From JBCBXA01 sp039816825 (GTDB taxonomy: Bacteria; Pseudomonadota; Alphaproteobacteria; Rhizobiales; Rhizobiaceae), in contig JBCBXA010000050.1 in the NCBI GenBank assembly GCA_039816825.1, forward strand, positions 1-18,659: 18,659 nucleotides of DNA. The letters are read 5' to 3'. The notes beneath the pieces were generated by a model, which saw nothing but the letters and a program-made list of their open reading frames with translations, did no database searches and was not told the origin of the DNA. Both the position numbers and the translations under genes were made by a program. Shown here in pieces: positions 1 through 7,140 of this stretch; the stretch's first letter is position 1; each line of letters starts with the position of its first letter.

Positions 1-369
1 CTGAATGTCGCTTCCTAGCCATGCCAAATCCCCCTCTCGCCGCCAATGTAATGGCCCAGTTCTAGGGGGGAAGGACACATCATTATCTTACCCGCACATG
101 CTTGCCAAAAAACCGCGTCCTGTCGTCCGGAAAGTGCAGTTGAACACGGGGGCTTTCACGTTGTGTCGATACCACCAACCCTCACAGTGATTGTGCCGAC
201 ACTAACCATATTGACCTACATGGAAGAGCAAGCTGCGGAAGGCTCATGGGCGCCACATCCCAGAGGAGGCACCATTTGGGCCTTTTGTAGTTGGACAAGA
301 GTATCTGAGGCCAAGGGCTCCGACGCACCGACTGCCCGAGCCGCAAGATTGGCGGCTCTGTCGAAGCTG
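1..369. other. No gene recognised (window edge)
   Basis: Short open frames occur on both strands here, but none has a convincing ribosome binding site, a family-like sequence or continuous coding character. A gene reaching in from the left would have to end within the first few codons, since the first plus-strand frame stops at 16-18. I see nothing to annotate before the tauC terminator. Confidence 0.5.
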
Positions 370-403
370 AAAAAAGCCCCGCCGAACCAAATCTGCGGGG
401 CTT
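370..403 (-). terminator. Intrinsic terminator of the tauABC operon
   Basis: On the minus strand a 9-bp perfect stem (AAGCCCCGC, 395-403, pairing with GCGGGGCTT, 374-382) encloses a 12-nt loop and runs into a T tract (complement of the A run at 370-375). It begins about 30 nt past the tauC stop codon, the usual place for a rho-independent terminator. Confidence 0.85.
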
Positions 404-433
404 CTTGTTGAGCTGCATTGCAGTTGGCGACCG

Positions 434-1708
434 TCAGGCTTTGCCCTTCCAGGGCACGAGCCAACGTTCGGCCTGGCGCATGAGCATGTCGATCCCGAAG
501 CCGATAATGCCGATCAGGATGATGCCTAGGATCACGATATCGGTGTTCTGGAAACGGGATGCGACCATGATCATCATGCCTGCCCCCTGCTCCGCAGCAA
601 CAAGCTCGGCAGCCACCACCGTGCCCCAGCAGACACCCATGGCGACCCTAGCACCCGTAAAGATCTCAGGCAGCGAGTTGGGCACGATGACGTGGCGCAT
701 GATCTGCCATTTGCTCGCGCCGAGGGAGTAGGCTGCATGAACCTTCGAGATGTTCACACCGGACACGCCTGAACGCGCCGCAATCGCCATGATCCACAGC
801 GCCGCAAGGAAAAGCAGGATGATTTTGCCAACCTCACCAATGCCAAACCAGATGATAACAAGCGGAATGAGTGCCAGCGGCGGAACGGGACGCATGAACT
901 CCACGATGGGATCAAACCAGCCCCGGAACCAGTTGCTCAAGCCCATAGCGTAACCGAGTGGAATGCCCACGAGGGCGCCGAGCAGGAAGCCAGCCACCAC
1001 GCGGAACAAGGAGTAGCCCAGATGCTCCCAGAGCGTGAAGTTGCGGAAACCTTCGCTGATCACGTTGATGGTTCTGGTCCAAACCTCTTCGGGCGGCGGA
1101 AGGTAAAGCGGCTCCATCTGCCAGCCGCGATAGGGGGCAAAATTGGGCGTGCCCTTGTCGGACAGCGTCACCGAGCCATTATCGACCTGCACCGTCTCTC
1201 CCGGAGCGATAGACTGACCGTTGATTGCCACGACTGTCGCCTCGTCGGCCCGTCCCAACTCGTCGTTCCGATCAACCCGAATGAGACCGGTACGCCATTG
1301 GGCAATGGCGGCACTATCGTTTTTTGCAAAGCCGTCTCCGGGTTCCACTTCGGGAGGATCGGTCTCAACATCGCGCGGATGGACAACAACCGTGACCGTG
1401 CCATCATCTCGCTGGTCGCCTGCTGCAACCGTATAGGTGAATTCAGTCGTTCCGACGTAAGGAGCCGGAGCGTGCAGAAAACCCGGCAGCAATGATGAGC
1501 CGGTGAACATGCCCCATATCACGAAGATGGTCAGAAGAGAGATGATGCCAGCGACCCTGTTGGGCCGCACAGCGCTTTCATCACCAAACGTCACCGTTTT
1601 AAGCGATGTGAAGTCCTGCGGTGTCGTTTGCTGGACGATCTTTGTCACCACAAAGAACGAGCCGACGAAAATGCCAACATAGATCAGCAGTACGAACAGG
1701 CCGGTCAT
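434..1708 (-). CDS. tauC: Taurine-type ABC transporter permease TauC with periplasmic Ig-like insert
   Basis: This is the membrane permease of a sulfonate/taurine importer in the inner membrane. The C-terminal part (about residues 205-424) is a standard TauC/SsuC permease: an LPPP segment at 203-206, conserved PPLALIPLVIIWFGIGE, and the EAA-type loop HAAYSLGASKWQIMRHV that contacts the ATPase. At 424 residues it is about 150 longer than typical TauC/SsuC. There is an extra N-terminal membrane helix (about 3-24), the usual first helix (about 53-72), then a hydrophilic insert (about 75-195) between that helix and the LPPP segment, a position expected to face the periplasm. The insert holds FTYTVAAGD...DDGTVTVVV and INGQSIAPGETV, phrases typical of bacterial Ig/cadherin-like adhesin domains. 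Its ATG overlaps the tauB stop (ATGA, 1705-1708), so the two are translationally coupled. Taurine as substrate is inferred from resemblance to Rhodobacterales TauABC; other sulfonates or amines remain possible. Confidence 0.88.
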   Translation of the reverse strand: MTGLFVLLIYVGIFVGSFFVVTKIVQQTTPQDFTSLKTVTFGDESAVRPNRVAGIISLLTIFVIWGMFTGSSLLPGFLHAPAPYVGTTEFTYTVAAGDQRDDGTVTVVVHPRDVETDPPEVEPGDGFAKNDSAAIAQWRTGLIRVDRNDELGRADEATVVAINGQSIAPGETVQVDNGSVTLSDKGTPNFAPYRGWQMEPLYLPPPEEVWTRTINVISEGFRNFTLWEHLGYSLFRVVAGFLLGALVGIPLGYAMGLSNWFRGWFDPIVEFMRPVPPLALIPLVIIWFGIGEVGKIILLFLAALWIMAIAARSGVSGVNISKVHAAYSLGASKWQIMRHVIVPNSLPEIFTGARVAMGVCWGTVVAAELVAAEQGAGMMIMVASRFQNTDIVILGIILIGIIGFGIDMLMRQAERWLVPWKGKA

Positions 1709-2511
1709 GATGCGTTCTCCGTACGGCCCATAATTTCTTCTTCCATGTCCCAGATCATGGCCAGTATTTCCTCGCGCCTGGGGGCGAACTCGGGGTGCTT
1801 CTTGACCTCTCGCAGGTCAGCACCAACACCGAGCTCGGCAAACGGCAGCCTATATTCCTTGTGGATCCGACCAGGGCGCGGTGCCATCACAATCAGCCGT
1901 TCGCCCAGAAGCAATGCCTCTTCCACAGAGTGAGTAATGAGAATGATCGTTTTTCCGGTTTCTTTCCAAAGCTTCAGCACGAGGCTTTGCATTTTCTCGC
2001 GCGTCAGCGCGTCTAGCGCGCCCAGAGGTTCGTCCATCAGGATGACGTCTGGTTCGTTTGCGAGGCAGCGCGCCAAGGCGACACGCTGCTGCATACCGCC
2101 GGACAACTCATAGACAGCTTTCTCTTTGAAGTCCTGCAAGCCGACGACGTCGAGCAGATGGTCGACCTTCTCGACTTTCTCAGCCTTGGGCATCCCCTTC
2201 ATGGAAGGTCCGAAACCCACATTCTCGCGCACCGACATCCATTCGAACAATGCACCCTTCTGGAACACCATGCCGCGCTCGGCGTCTGGTCCAGCGATCT
2301 CATGACCGTTGAGTTCAAGCTTACCGCTGGTCTGGGCGAGGAAGCCGGCGACGATGTTGAGAAGCGTGGTCTTACCGCAGCCCGAGGGACCGAGAACGCT
2401 CAAGAGCTCGCCGGCCTTCATGTCCAACGACACATTTTGAAGAGCCTGAACGAAGCTGCCATTGGGCAAGTCGAACCGCATTGAGACGTCAGTCAATTGT
2501 AGGCCAGACAT
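1705..2511 (-). CDS. tauB: Taurine-type ABC transporter ATP-binding protein TauB
   Basis: This is the ATPase that drives the TauABC importer from the cytoplasmic face. Visible motifs are Walker A GPSGCGKTT (41-49), the Q-loop Q84, the signature LSGGMQQR (136-143), Walker B VILMDEP (156-162) and the H-loop ITHS (H194). At 268 residues it is of normal family length. I chose ATG at 2509-2511, preceded by GGGGA with 5-nt spacing, over an in-frame TTG four codons upstream. It lies 104 nt downstream of tauA, separated from it by two hairpins, and overlaps tauC by 4 nt, so tauB and tauC form a coupled pair expressed at lower level than tauA. Confidence 0.92.
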   Translation of the reverse strand: MSGLQLTDVSMRFDLPNGSFVQALQNVSLDMKAGELLSVLGPSGCGKTTLLNIVAGFLAQTSGKLELNGHEIAGPDAERGMVFQKGALFEWMSVRENVGFGPSMKGMPKAEKVEKVDHLLDVVGLQDFKEKAVYELSGGMQQRVALARCLANEPDVILMDEPLGALDALTREKMQSLVLKLWKETGKTIILITHSVEEALLLGERLIVMAPRPGRIHKEYRLPFAELGVGADLREVKKHPEFAPRREEILAMIWDMEEEIMGRTENAS

Positions 2512-2542
2512 GGCTATCCCCAATGTTCGAAGATTGTCGTCA

Positions 2543-2559
2543 GCCCGCAGAACGCGGGC
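2543..2559 (-). other. Hairpin in the tauB leader
   Basis: A GCCCGC/GCGGGC inverted repeat (6-bp arms, 5-nt loop, 2543-2559) lies between the intrinsic terminator and the tauB start. It has no T tract. Such a structure at the 5' end of a processed downstream message could protect tauBC RNA, but that role is inferred only from its position. Confidence 0.45.
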
Positions 2560-2570
2560 CTGATATATTG

Positions 2571-2604
2571 AAAAGAAAAAAAGGCGCAGCCCGCGAGCTG
2601 CGCC
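2571..2604 (-). terminator. Internal terminator between tauA and tauB
   Basis: An 8-bp GC-rich perfect stem (GGCGCAGC, 2583-2590, with GCTGCGCC, 2597-2604; 6-nt loop) lies 11 nt past the tauA stop. On the minus strand it is followed by a T-rich tail (complement of 2571-2582, T7-C-T4). It fits a rho-independent terminator. Because tauB and tauC have no other clear promoter, read-through is expected to give abundant tauA message and less tauBC. The flanking CTCTTTT on the plus strand makes it weakly bidirectional. Confidence 0.8.
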
Positions 2605-2615
2605 TCTTTTGAGTC

Positions 2616-3614
2616 TTACATTTTGCCAGCGTCGGTGAGTGGCCCTGTGTTGAGAGCGCCCTCATAGCTGTCGAGAGCACTGTCGATGGAACCGGCGTTC
2701 ACAAAGACGTCTGCCACGCCCTTCATGAACGGCACAGCGTTTCCGCCGAGCCAGGCTTCAGACAACTGTTCCTCAATGGATGGGAACGACATGGTGCCGA
2801 TTGCGCTGCGTGCTGCTTCGAGATCCATACCGGACTCTTTCGCGATAACAGCGAGCATCTTGTCGCTCTTGTTCTCATTCCATTCAGCGTTTGCTTCGGC
2901 TGTCACCTGCAGGAATTTGGCAACAACGTCGCCGTTTTCGGCCACATAGTCAGCGGGAGCGGATGTCACGTCAAACACGAGAATGCCGATGTCCTGCTTT
3001 TCAGCACCGGTCAGGAGAACGTTGCCGTACTCTTGCATGGTCGCGAAACCACCGCCGTAGCCGCAAGCGAAGTCCACGGCCTTCTGGCTGAGGGCGTTAG
3101 CACCCTCTGGTGGTGGCATGTCGACGATGGACAGACTGTCGAGAGGCACACCGAAATGGCTCATGTGGCGGATGAAGCTGTAGTGAGCAGCGGTTCCCAG
3201 CGGCACGGCCACTTTCTTGCCTGCCAGTTCGCCAGCAGAGTCCTTGTCGATTTCAAGGTCAGCATGCACCACGCAGCCCTGGTTCTCAGCGTAGCTCACG
3301 GCCACGTCGAGAAGCTGAAGGTCCTGGCCACCAGATGTCGCCACAACGAAAGGAGGCAGGCCCTGGGAGACGGCAATCTGAACGTCACCCGATGCCATGG
3401 CTGCCGACATTGCGGTACCGGTCTCGAAGGACACCCAGTTCACTTTCGCGCCCAGCGCTTCGTCATACGCTCCAGAAGCCTTGGCAGCCATCATCGGCAG
3501 CGGCCATTCCAGAAAGTAAGCAACGGTGATTTCGCCATGCCCGGCTGCGGTAGCAGCCGTGGTTGACAGCGCGGACGCAAGCCCAGCTACGATGGCAATC
3601 GCGGTCTTTTTCAT
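2616..3614 (-). CDS. tauA: Taurine-type ABC transporter substrate-binding protein TauA
   Basis: This is the periplasmic binding protein that delivers the ligand to TauBC. A classical signal peptide is visible (MKK, hydrophobic core to about residue 18, cleavage near TAATAA-GHGE at about 24). The mature protein resembles the alphaproteobacterial TauA branch of the SBP_bac/NMT1 fold, with YFLEWP, NWVSFETGTAMSAAMASGD, PLGTAAHYSF and ILVFDVTSAPADYVAENG. At 332 residues it is of normal length. I chose ATG at 3612-3614, with GGAG 7 nt upstream, over an in-frame TTG four codons earlier. It is first in the tau operon, followed by a terminator and preceded by a 468-nt gap holding a strong palindrome. 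Taurine specificity is inferred from family resemblance. Confidence 0.9.
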   Translation of the reverse strand: MKKTAIAIVAGLASALSTTAATAAGHGEITVAYFLEWPLPMMAAKASGAYDEALGAKVNWVSFETGTAMSAAMASGDVQIAVSQGLPPFVVATSGGQDLQLLDVAVSYAENQGCVVHADLEIDKDSAGELAGKKVAVPLGTAAHYSFIRHMSHFGVPLDSLSIVDMPPPEGANALSQKAVDFACGYGGGFATMQEYGNVLLTGAEKQDIGILVFDVTSAPADYVAENGDVVAKFLQVTAEANAEWNENKSDKMLAVIAKESGMDLEAARSAIGTMSFPSIEEQLSEAWLGGNAVPFMKGVADVFVNAGSIDSALDSYEGALNTGPLTDAGKM

Positions 3615-4082
3615 ACTGATCTCCAAATCATCATTGTCGCGTGTTGATCACGCTCAGTGTTCCGCATCGCGGAACAGAAATTCCGCAAATCAAGGCTACG
3701 AGTACGATCGTTCAGCCGTCAATTCATTTCTTGCACCTGGCTGGCCGGGTGCCATCACTGGCAGCAGCGAAGTCCCAGAAAACGATGTTTGGCTTTCAAG
3801 ATGAATCTGACTGTCCGCAAGAGCATAGGCCCCAAGGAAACGCGACAGATTTAGTTCTGAACTGAAATTCTCAGCCAGCTCCGGTCTCCAACGGTGCGTT
3901 CATCGCGAAACAGGGTTGATGGTTGGCGCTGTCGGTTGTCCAAAATTGGCCCCTACAGACCGCAGCTAAACTGATGCCTCACCAACCATTGCGGAGATAG
4001 CGCCCGAGCGTGTCAGTTTTGCGAAGGTCAAGTTGGCGCCAACGCAATTGCGCGCCAGAAGCACAATGTGGGACGACCGCCT
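3615..4082. other. Intergenic region upstream of tauA, regulatory
   Basis: There is no convincing gene in these 468 nt. The tauA-proximal end holds a cluster of TTCCGC/GCGGAA half-sites (3659-3686), described separately. On the minus strand TTGATT (complement of 3688-3693) could serve as a -35 element, but I find no good -10 hexamer at the expected distance, so the promoter may be activator-dependent. The distal half shows no clear terminator for the FAD oxidoreductase gene ending at 4083. Confidence 0.4.
3659..3675. promoter_or_regulatory. Perfect 17-bp palindrome, candidate IclR operator of tauA
   Basis: GTTCCGCATCGCGGAAC has 7-bp perfect arms around a 3-nt spacer and lies 45 nt upstream of the tauA start. 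A third half-site (TTCCGC, 3681-3686) follows, so GCGGAA and TTCCGC also pair across a 6-nt gap. The size and symmetry suit an IclR-family dimer or tetramer site, and an iclR gene lies one gene away. A related 17-bp element precedes the FAD oxidoreductase gene. The assignment to this IclR protein is inference. Confidence 0.55.
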
Positions 4083-5390
4083 TCAACGAAACTCAAGTCG
4101 ATCCAGAAATCGCATGTGAGACACGGCGGTTTGCATGCCGAACATTTTGACGGCGCGCAGGCGAAAAGGCCTGATCCGGCTGACCGGCAGGTCAAGTTCA
4201 TCATGCGGTTTCCCCAAGACGCGCTCTGCCAGAGTTCGGCCGGTCACAAATGACATGGCAACGCCGCGTCCATTGTACCCGAGCCCGACAAGCAATTTGT
4301 CCTTTGGCTCGTGAACGTGCGGCAGATGATCATCGGTCAGCGCGATGGTCCCGCCCCACTCATGTTCCCATTTCGCACTGGCCAATTGCGGGAACACCTT
4401 CACGGCATCTCGCTTAAGCCAATTGTAGCCTGTCAATTCGCCGTTTCTCAGTTGGCCCAGGCCACCATAGACAATCCGGTTACCGGGCTCCCGCCGGGCG
4501 TACATAATGACCCGTCTGCTGTCGGAGATCGTCTGCCCCTTCGGCAGGATCGAATGGTATACCTCGTCCGGCAGGGGTTCGGTGGAAACCTGAATGGGCG
4601 TGACCGGTATGATAGAGTTTTGCAGACCCGGCACCAGTGGCCCCGTATAGCCATTTGTCGCCACAATAACCCAGTCGCTGGTGACCGAAGCATGCTCGGT
4701 GCGAACCATCCAGCTATCCGTCAACCGATCAACGGATTGAACCGGCGTTTGCCCGAAGATCCGCCCGCCCGCGCGCCGGACAACATCCGCCATACCGCAC
4801 ACAAGTTTGTAAGGGTGGATCGCCCCGCCGCGCTTCGTGATGACGCCTGCCTGATAGCGAGGACTGCCCGAGAGACGCGCGACGTCGTCGCCCTTCACGA
4901 ACTCCATACTGCCGCCAATGGCATTCCAGCTCTCAATGTCGCGCTGCGCCGCGTTGTGCGCCGCGGCACTGTGCAAGACGCGCAGCCAGCCATTCTGTCG
5001 TGCATCGCACCTGATTTGATAGCGTTCTATAAGCTCAAACAGTTCATCAGCCGAATGCAGCGAGGCCCTCGCCAGCCTTTCAAAAGCGCTGCTCCCAACA
5101 AGCTGCCCGATGCGCTCAGGAGAGTTGAAGGGCAGCATCGGGTTAACCTGGCCACCATTGCGGCCCGACGCTCCCCAGCCCACCTGCTTTGCCTCCAGAA
5201 TGGCAACAGTTCGGCCATGCTCAGCCAGAACGGAAGCTGCGCGCAGACCCGTGAATCCGGCACCGATGATGGTGACATCCGCCGTGATGTCTTCACTCAG
5301 AACGGGATCGGTATCATCCGGCGCGGCGTCACGCCTCCAAAGCGAGTCATGCCATTCAAACTGGCGGGCAAACTGTGGGGTGGAGGGCAA
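4083..5390 (-). CDS. FAD-dependent amine/amino acid oxidoreductase (DAO family)
   Basis: This is a cytoplasmic flavoprotein of the D-amino acid oxidase/gamma-glutamylputrescine oxidase superfamily, which oxidises amines or amino acids to imines with FAD. The FAD-binding Rossmann motif IIGAGFTGLRAA is at residues 41-52, with E66 as the likely ribose-binding acid. GWGASGRNGGQVNP follows at 71-84, the usual second FAD contact. The C-terminal GLGYNGRGVAMSFVTG motif closes the FAD site. Length 435 is normal. The only plausible start is TTG (5388-5390), because an in-frame stop lies a few codons upstream and the next Met falls after the Rossmann motif; the ribosome binding site is weak. It lies 69 nt after iclR and upstream of tauABC in the same direction. 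It may therefore oxidise the imported amine, by analogy with TauY of taurine dehydrogenase, but no TauX subunit is seen and the substrate is unknown. Confidence 0.85.
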   Translation of the reverse strand: MPSTPQFARQFEWHDSLWRRDAAPDDTDPVLSEDITADVTIIGAGFTGLRAASVLAEHGRTVAILEAKQVGWGASGRNGGQVNPMLPFNSPERIGQLVGSSAFERLARASLHSADELFELIERYQIRCDARQNGWLRVLHSAAAHNAAQRDIESWNAIGGSMEFVKGDDVARLSGSPRYQAGVITKRGGAIHPYKLVCGMADVVRRAGGRIFGQTPVQSVDRLTDSWMVRTEHASVTSDWVIVATNGYTGPLVPGLQNSIIPVTPIQVSTEPLPDEVYHSILPKGQTISDSRRVIMYARREPGNRIVYGGLGQLRNGELTGYNWLKRDAVKVFPQLASAKWEHEWGGTIALTDDHLPHVHEPKDKLLVGLGYNGRGVAMSFVTGRTLAERVLGKPHDELDLPVSRIRPFRLRAVKMFGMQTAVSHMRFLDRLEFR

Positions 5391-5396
5391 GCGTGT

Positions 5397-5413
5397 GTTC
5401 CGTAATATTGAAC
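5397..5413. promoter_or_regulatory. Imperfect 17-bp palindrome, second candidate IclR site
   Basis: GTTCCGTAATATTGAAC shares the GTTCCG half, the GAAC end and the 17-bp geometry of the tauA-proximal palindrome. It lies just upstream of the TTG start of the FAD oxidoreductase gene, in the 69-nt gap after iclR. Binding there could control the oxidoreductase separately from iclR. The evidence is weaker because the inner positions are not symmetrical. Confidence 0.35.
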
Positions 5414-5459
5414 TACGCTACTATAATCTGGAACCAAGAGATTTCGTCAAGTCGAAGCG

Positions 5460-6230
5460 CTAGGTTTCTCGCCAACCCAGTTCCTTGGATATCCGCCGAG
5501 AAGCCGCAGTCAGTTCCTCCAGACAGGCCGTCAAATCCTCTCTCGCCTCGGGCGACGCCGAGGTTTTCCAAAGCGACAGGCACGCGGCAACCGATCGATC
5601 TTCATTCCAGACCGGAAGAGCCAGGCCGTAAACGCCCTTGAACTCCTCCTCGAGCGCAAGCGCATGACCAGCCTGGGCGATTGCATCCAACTCGACGGTC
5701 AGGTCGTCGACATTGGTGATTGTACGCTCGGTAATTTTCTCCAACGGCAATTGTGAAAGCAGCGCCCGCCGCTTGGCCTCAGGCATGAAAGCCAGGAACA
5801 CCTTGCCTGCAGCGGTGCAATGCAAAGGCGCGTGATCCCCCATAGTTGCCGCGTATCGCAGATGGATGTGATCAACAGTCCGGAGATACAGGATGGTATC
5901 TCGATCGAGAATCGACAGCGCCACATTCACCTTCAAACTATCGCTGAGTGCGCGCATCTCCGCACTGGCTATCTCCTGAAGATCCACACGCCGCCACGCC
6001 AGACGTGACCAATCGCTCAGGCGCTCACCCGTCTTGTACTTCCGTGTAGCCTTGTCGTAGGCCACCATCCGCTCGCCAACCAGCACCGCCAGAATGCGGT
6101 GGCAGGAACTTTTTACAAAACCGGTTTCTTCGACAATCTGCGAGAAGGTCATTGGCGACCGCGAAGCGGCCAGAACATCAAGCAGCAGTGCACATTTGGT
6201 GACAATCGAGCTTTCCGATGCTTTCGCCAA
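5460..6230 (-). CDS. IclR-family transcriptional regulator
   Basis: This is a DNA-binding regulator with an N-terminal winged helix-turn-helix (about residues 10-70; TFSQIVEETGFVKSSCHRILAVL is the recognition region) and a C-terminal IclR effector domain (about 80-250; HLRYAATMGDHAPLHCTAAGKVFLAFM and ALEEEFKGVYGLALPVW are typical family stretches). At 256 residues it has the usual length. The start is TTG (6228-6230) next to a GGGGGGAG run, with an in-frame TAG a short way upstream leaving no ATG. It sits between the rutR-like gene (58-nt gap) and the FAD oxidoreductase gene (69-nt gap), all in one direction. It is the best local candidate for controlling the oxidoreductase and tauABC. The effector is unknown; taurine or the oxidised amine are guesses. 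Confidence 0.9.
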   Translation of the reverse strand: MAKASESSIVTKCALLLDVLAASRSPMTFSQIVEETGFVKSSCHRILAVLVGERMVAYDKATRKYKTGERLSDWSRLAWRRVDLQEIASAEMRALSDSLKVNVALSILDRDTILYLRTVDHIHLRYAATMGDHAPLHCTAAGKVFLAFMPEAKRRALLSQLPLEKITERTITNVDDLTVELDAIAQAGHALALEEEFKGVYGLALPVWNEDRSVAACLSLWKTSASPEAREDLTACLEELTAASRRISKELGWRET

Positions 6231-6288
6231 AGCTCCCCCCTCTATCGAAATACAGAACTAGAGGAGTGCAATTTGAGGAGCAACCGGC

Positions 6289-6951
6289 TTATGCCGTACG
6301 AGCTCCAAGCCCCTTGAGGATCATTCGGGAGACCGTTTCCTTGGTGCGCTGCCAGTCTCGGTCAGCCATTGGCTGATGACCGTTGAGAGATACGATCTGG
6401 CTCTCAAAATCGGCATAGTGCTGGGTGGTGGCCCATATCATGTAGAAGATGATCTTCGGGTCCGAGCGGTCCAGAAAGCCCTTGTCCATCCAGCACTCCA
6501 GAACCGTTGCGCGCTGGTTCAGCCATTCCATGACGGTTGAGCTAAGGAACTCTTCGATGAATGTGGCACCGCCCATGATTTCATTCGCCCAAACGCGGGA
6601 CCCGTGGGGCCGGCTGCGCGCCAAATCCAGTTTGTCGTGAATGTAACTGGTCAGAGCCAGAGCCGGATCATTGTCCTCCGTGATCTCGTCACCCGCCTGC
6701 AACCAAAGCAGGCAGATGTTGCTGAGCACAGATTTGTAGAGCGCCTCTTTAGACTGAAAATAGTAGGTCACATTCGACTTGGGCAGGCTGGCCATTTCAG
6801 CGATCATGCCCAGGGAAGCCCCCCGATATCCATGCGCTGCAAACGCGATCTCAGCCGCCGCCAGAATAGCGTCCGTGTTGCGTTTTCGCGTTTGTTCTTT
6901 GCTTTCGCGAGACGTCGGCCTGGAGGACAAATGCTTGCTTTCGTTTGCCAA
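6289..6951 (-). CDS. rutR: TetR-family regulator of the RutR (pyrimidine-sensing) type
   Basis: This is a TetR-family repressor resembling E. coli RutR, which senses uracil/thymine and controls pyrimidine use. The N-terminal helix-turn-helix is at about residues 26-72 (AEIAFAAHGYRGASLGMIAEMA...YYFQSKEALY). The C-terminal domain aligns with RutR almost to the end. MIWATTQHYADF (171-182) corresponds to RutR MIWASTQHYADF, which carries the pocket Trp and Gln that contact uracil, and W83 corresponds to the second pocket Trp. It is divergent from the pyrimidine-degradation genes starting at 7319, which supports the assignment. The start is TTG (6949-6951), since an in-frame TGA lies five codons upstream; TTG at codon 8 is an alternative, and neither has a good ribosome binding site. 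Confidence 0.85.
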   Translation of the reverse strand: MANESKHLSSRPTSRESKEQTRKRNTDAILAAAEIAFAAHGYRGASLGMIAEMASLPKSNVTYYFQSKEALYKSVLSNICLLWLQAGDEITEDNDPALALTSYIHDKLDLARSRPHGSRVWANEIMGGATFIEEFLSSTVMEWLNQRATVLECWMDKGFLDRSDPKIIFYMIWATTQHYADFESQIVSLNGHQPMADRDWQRTKETVSRMILKGLGARTA

Positions 6952-7036
6952 TTTTTTGAGCGTTCAGTTTCTGACAGCGAAAGAAGTACAAATAAACGCA
7001 TCGAAATCAAACGCTTAAACGCGTGCAAATTTATGC

Positions 7037-7056
7037 ATCGGTCGAGCTTGACCGAT
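7037..7056. promoter_or_regulatory. 20-bp near-perfect palindrome, candidate RutR-like operator
   Basis: ATCGGTCGAGCTTGACCGAT has 7-bp perfect outer arms (ATCGGTC/GACCGAT) and a symmetric AGCT core, with one mismatched pair. It lies 86 nt upstream of the rutR-like start and about 260 nt upstream of the amidohydrolase start. Its length and symmetry suit a TetR dimer. It contains GGTC/GACC elements but in the opposite arrangement to the E. coli RutR box (TTGACCA-N2-TGGTCAA), so the match is by position and symmetry rather than consensus. Confidence 0.5.
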
Positions 7057-7140
7057 CGTGCAGGATGTTTGAGCCTTCCTTTTGAAGGCGTTCCAAAGTG
7101 GGGTGCCCGGGCGCCAGAGCTTTTGCAGGAGAGCCGGACG

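Noticed and set aside
4311..5405. 364-codon plus-strand open frame opposite the FAD oxidoreductase gene
   Set aside because: It is the antisense shadow of a clear DAO-family gene; it is Arg/His/Pro-rich with no family character.
6994..7022. Three AAACGC repeats as a CRISPR or iteron array
   Set aside because: Only three 6-nt copies with uneven spacing (15 and 8 nt); too short for either.
7048..7076. TTGACC as a -35 element of the pyrimidine operon
   Set aside because: The hexamer 17 nt downstream (GAGCCT) is not a credible -10; the TTGACC is part of the 20-bp palindrome.
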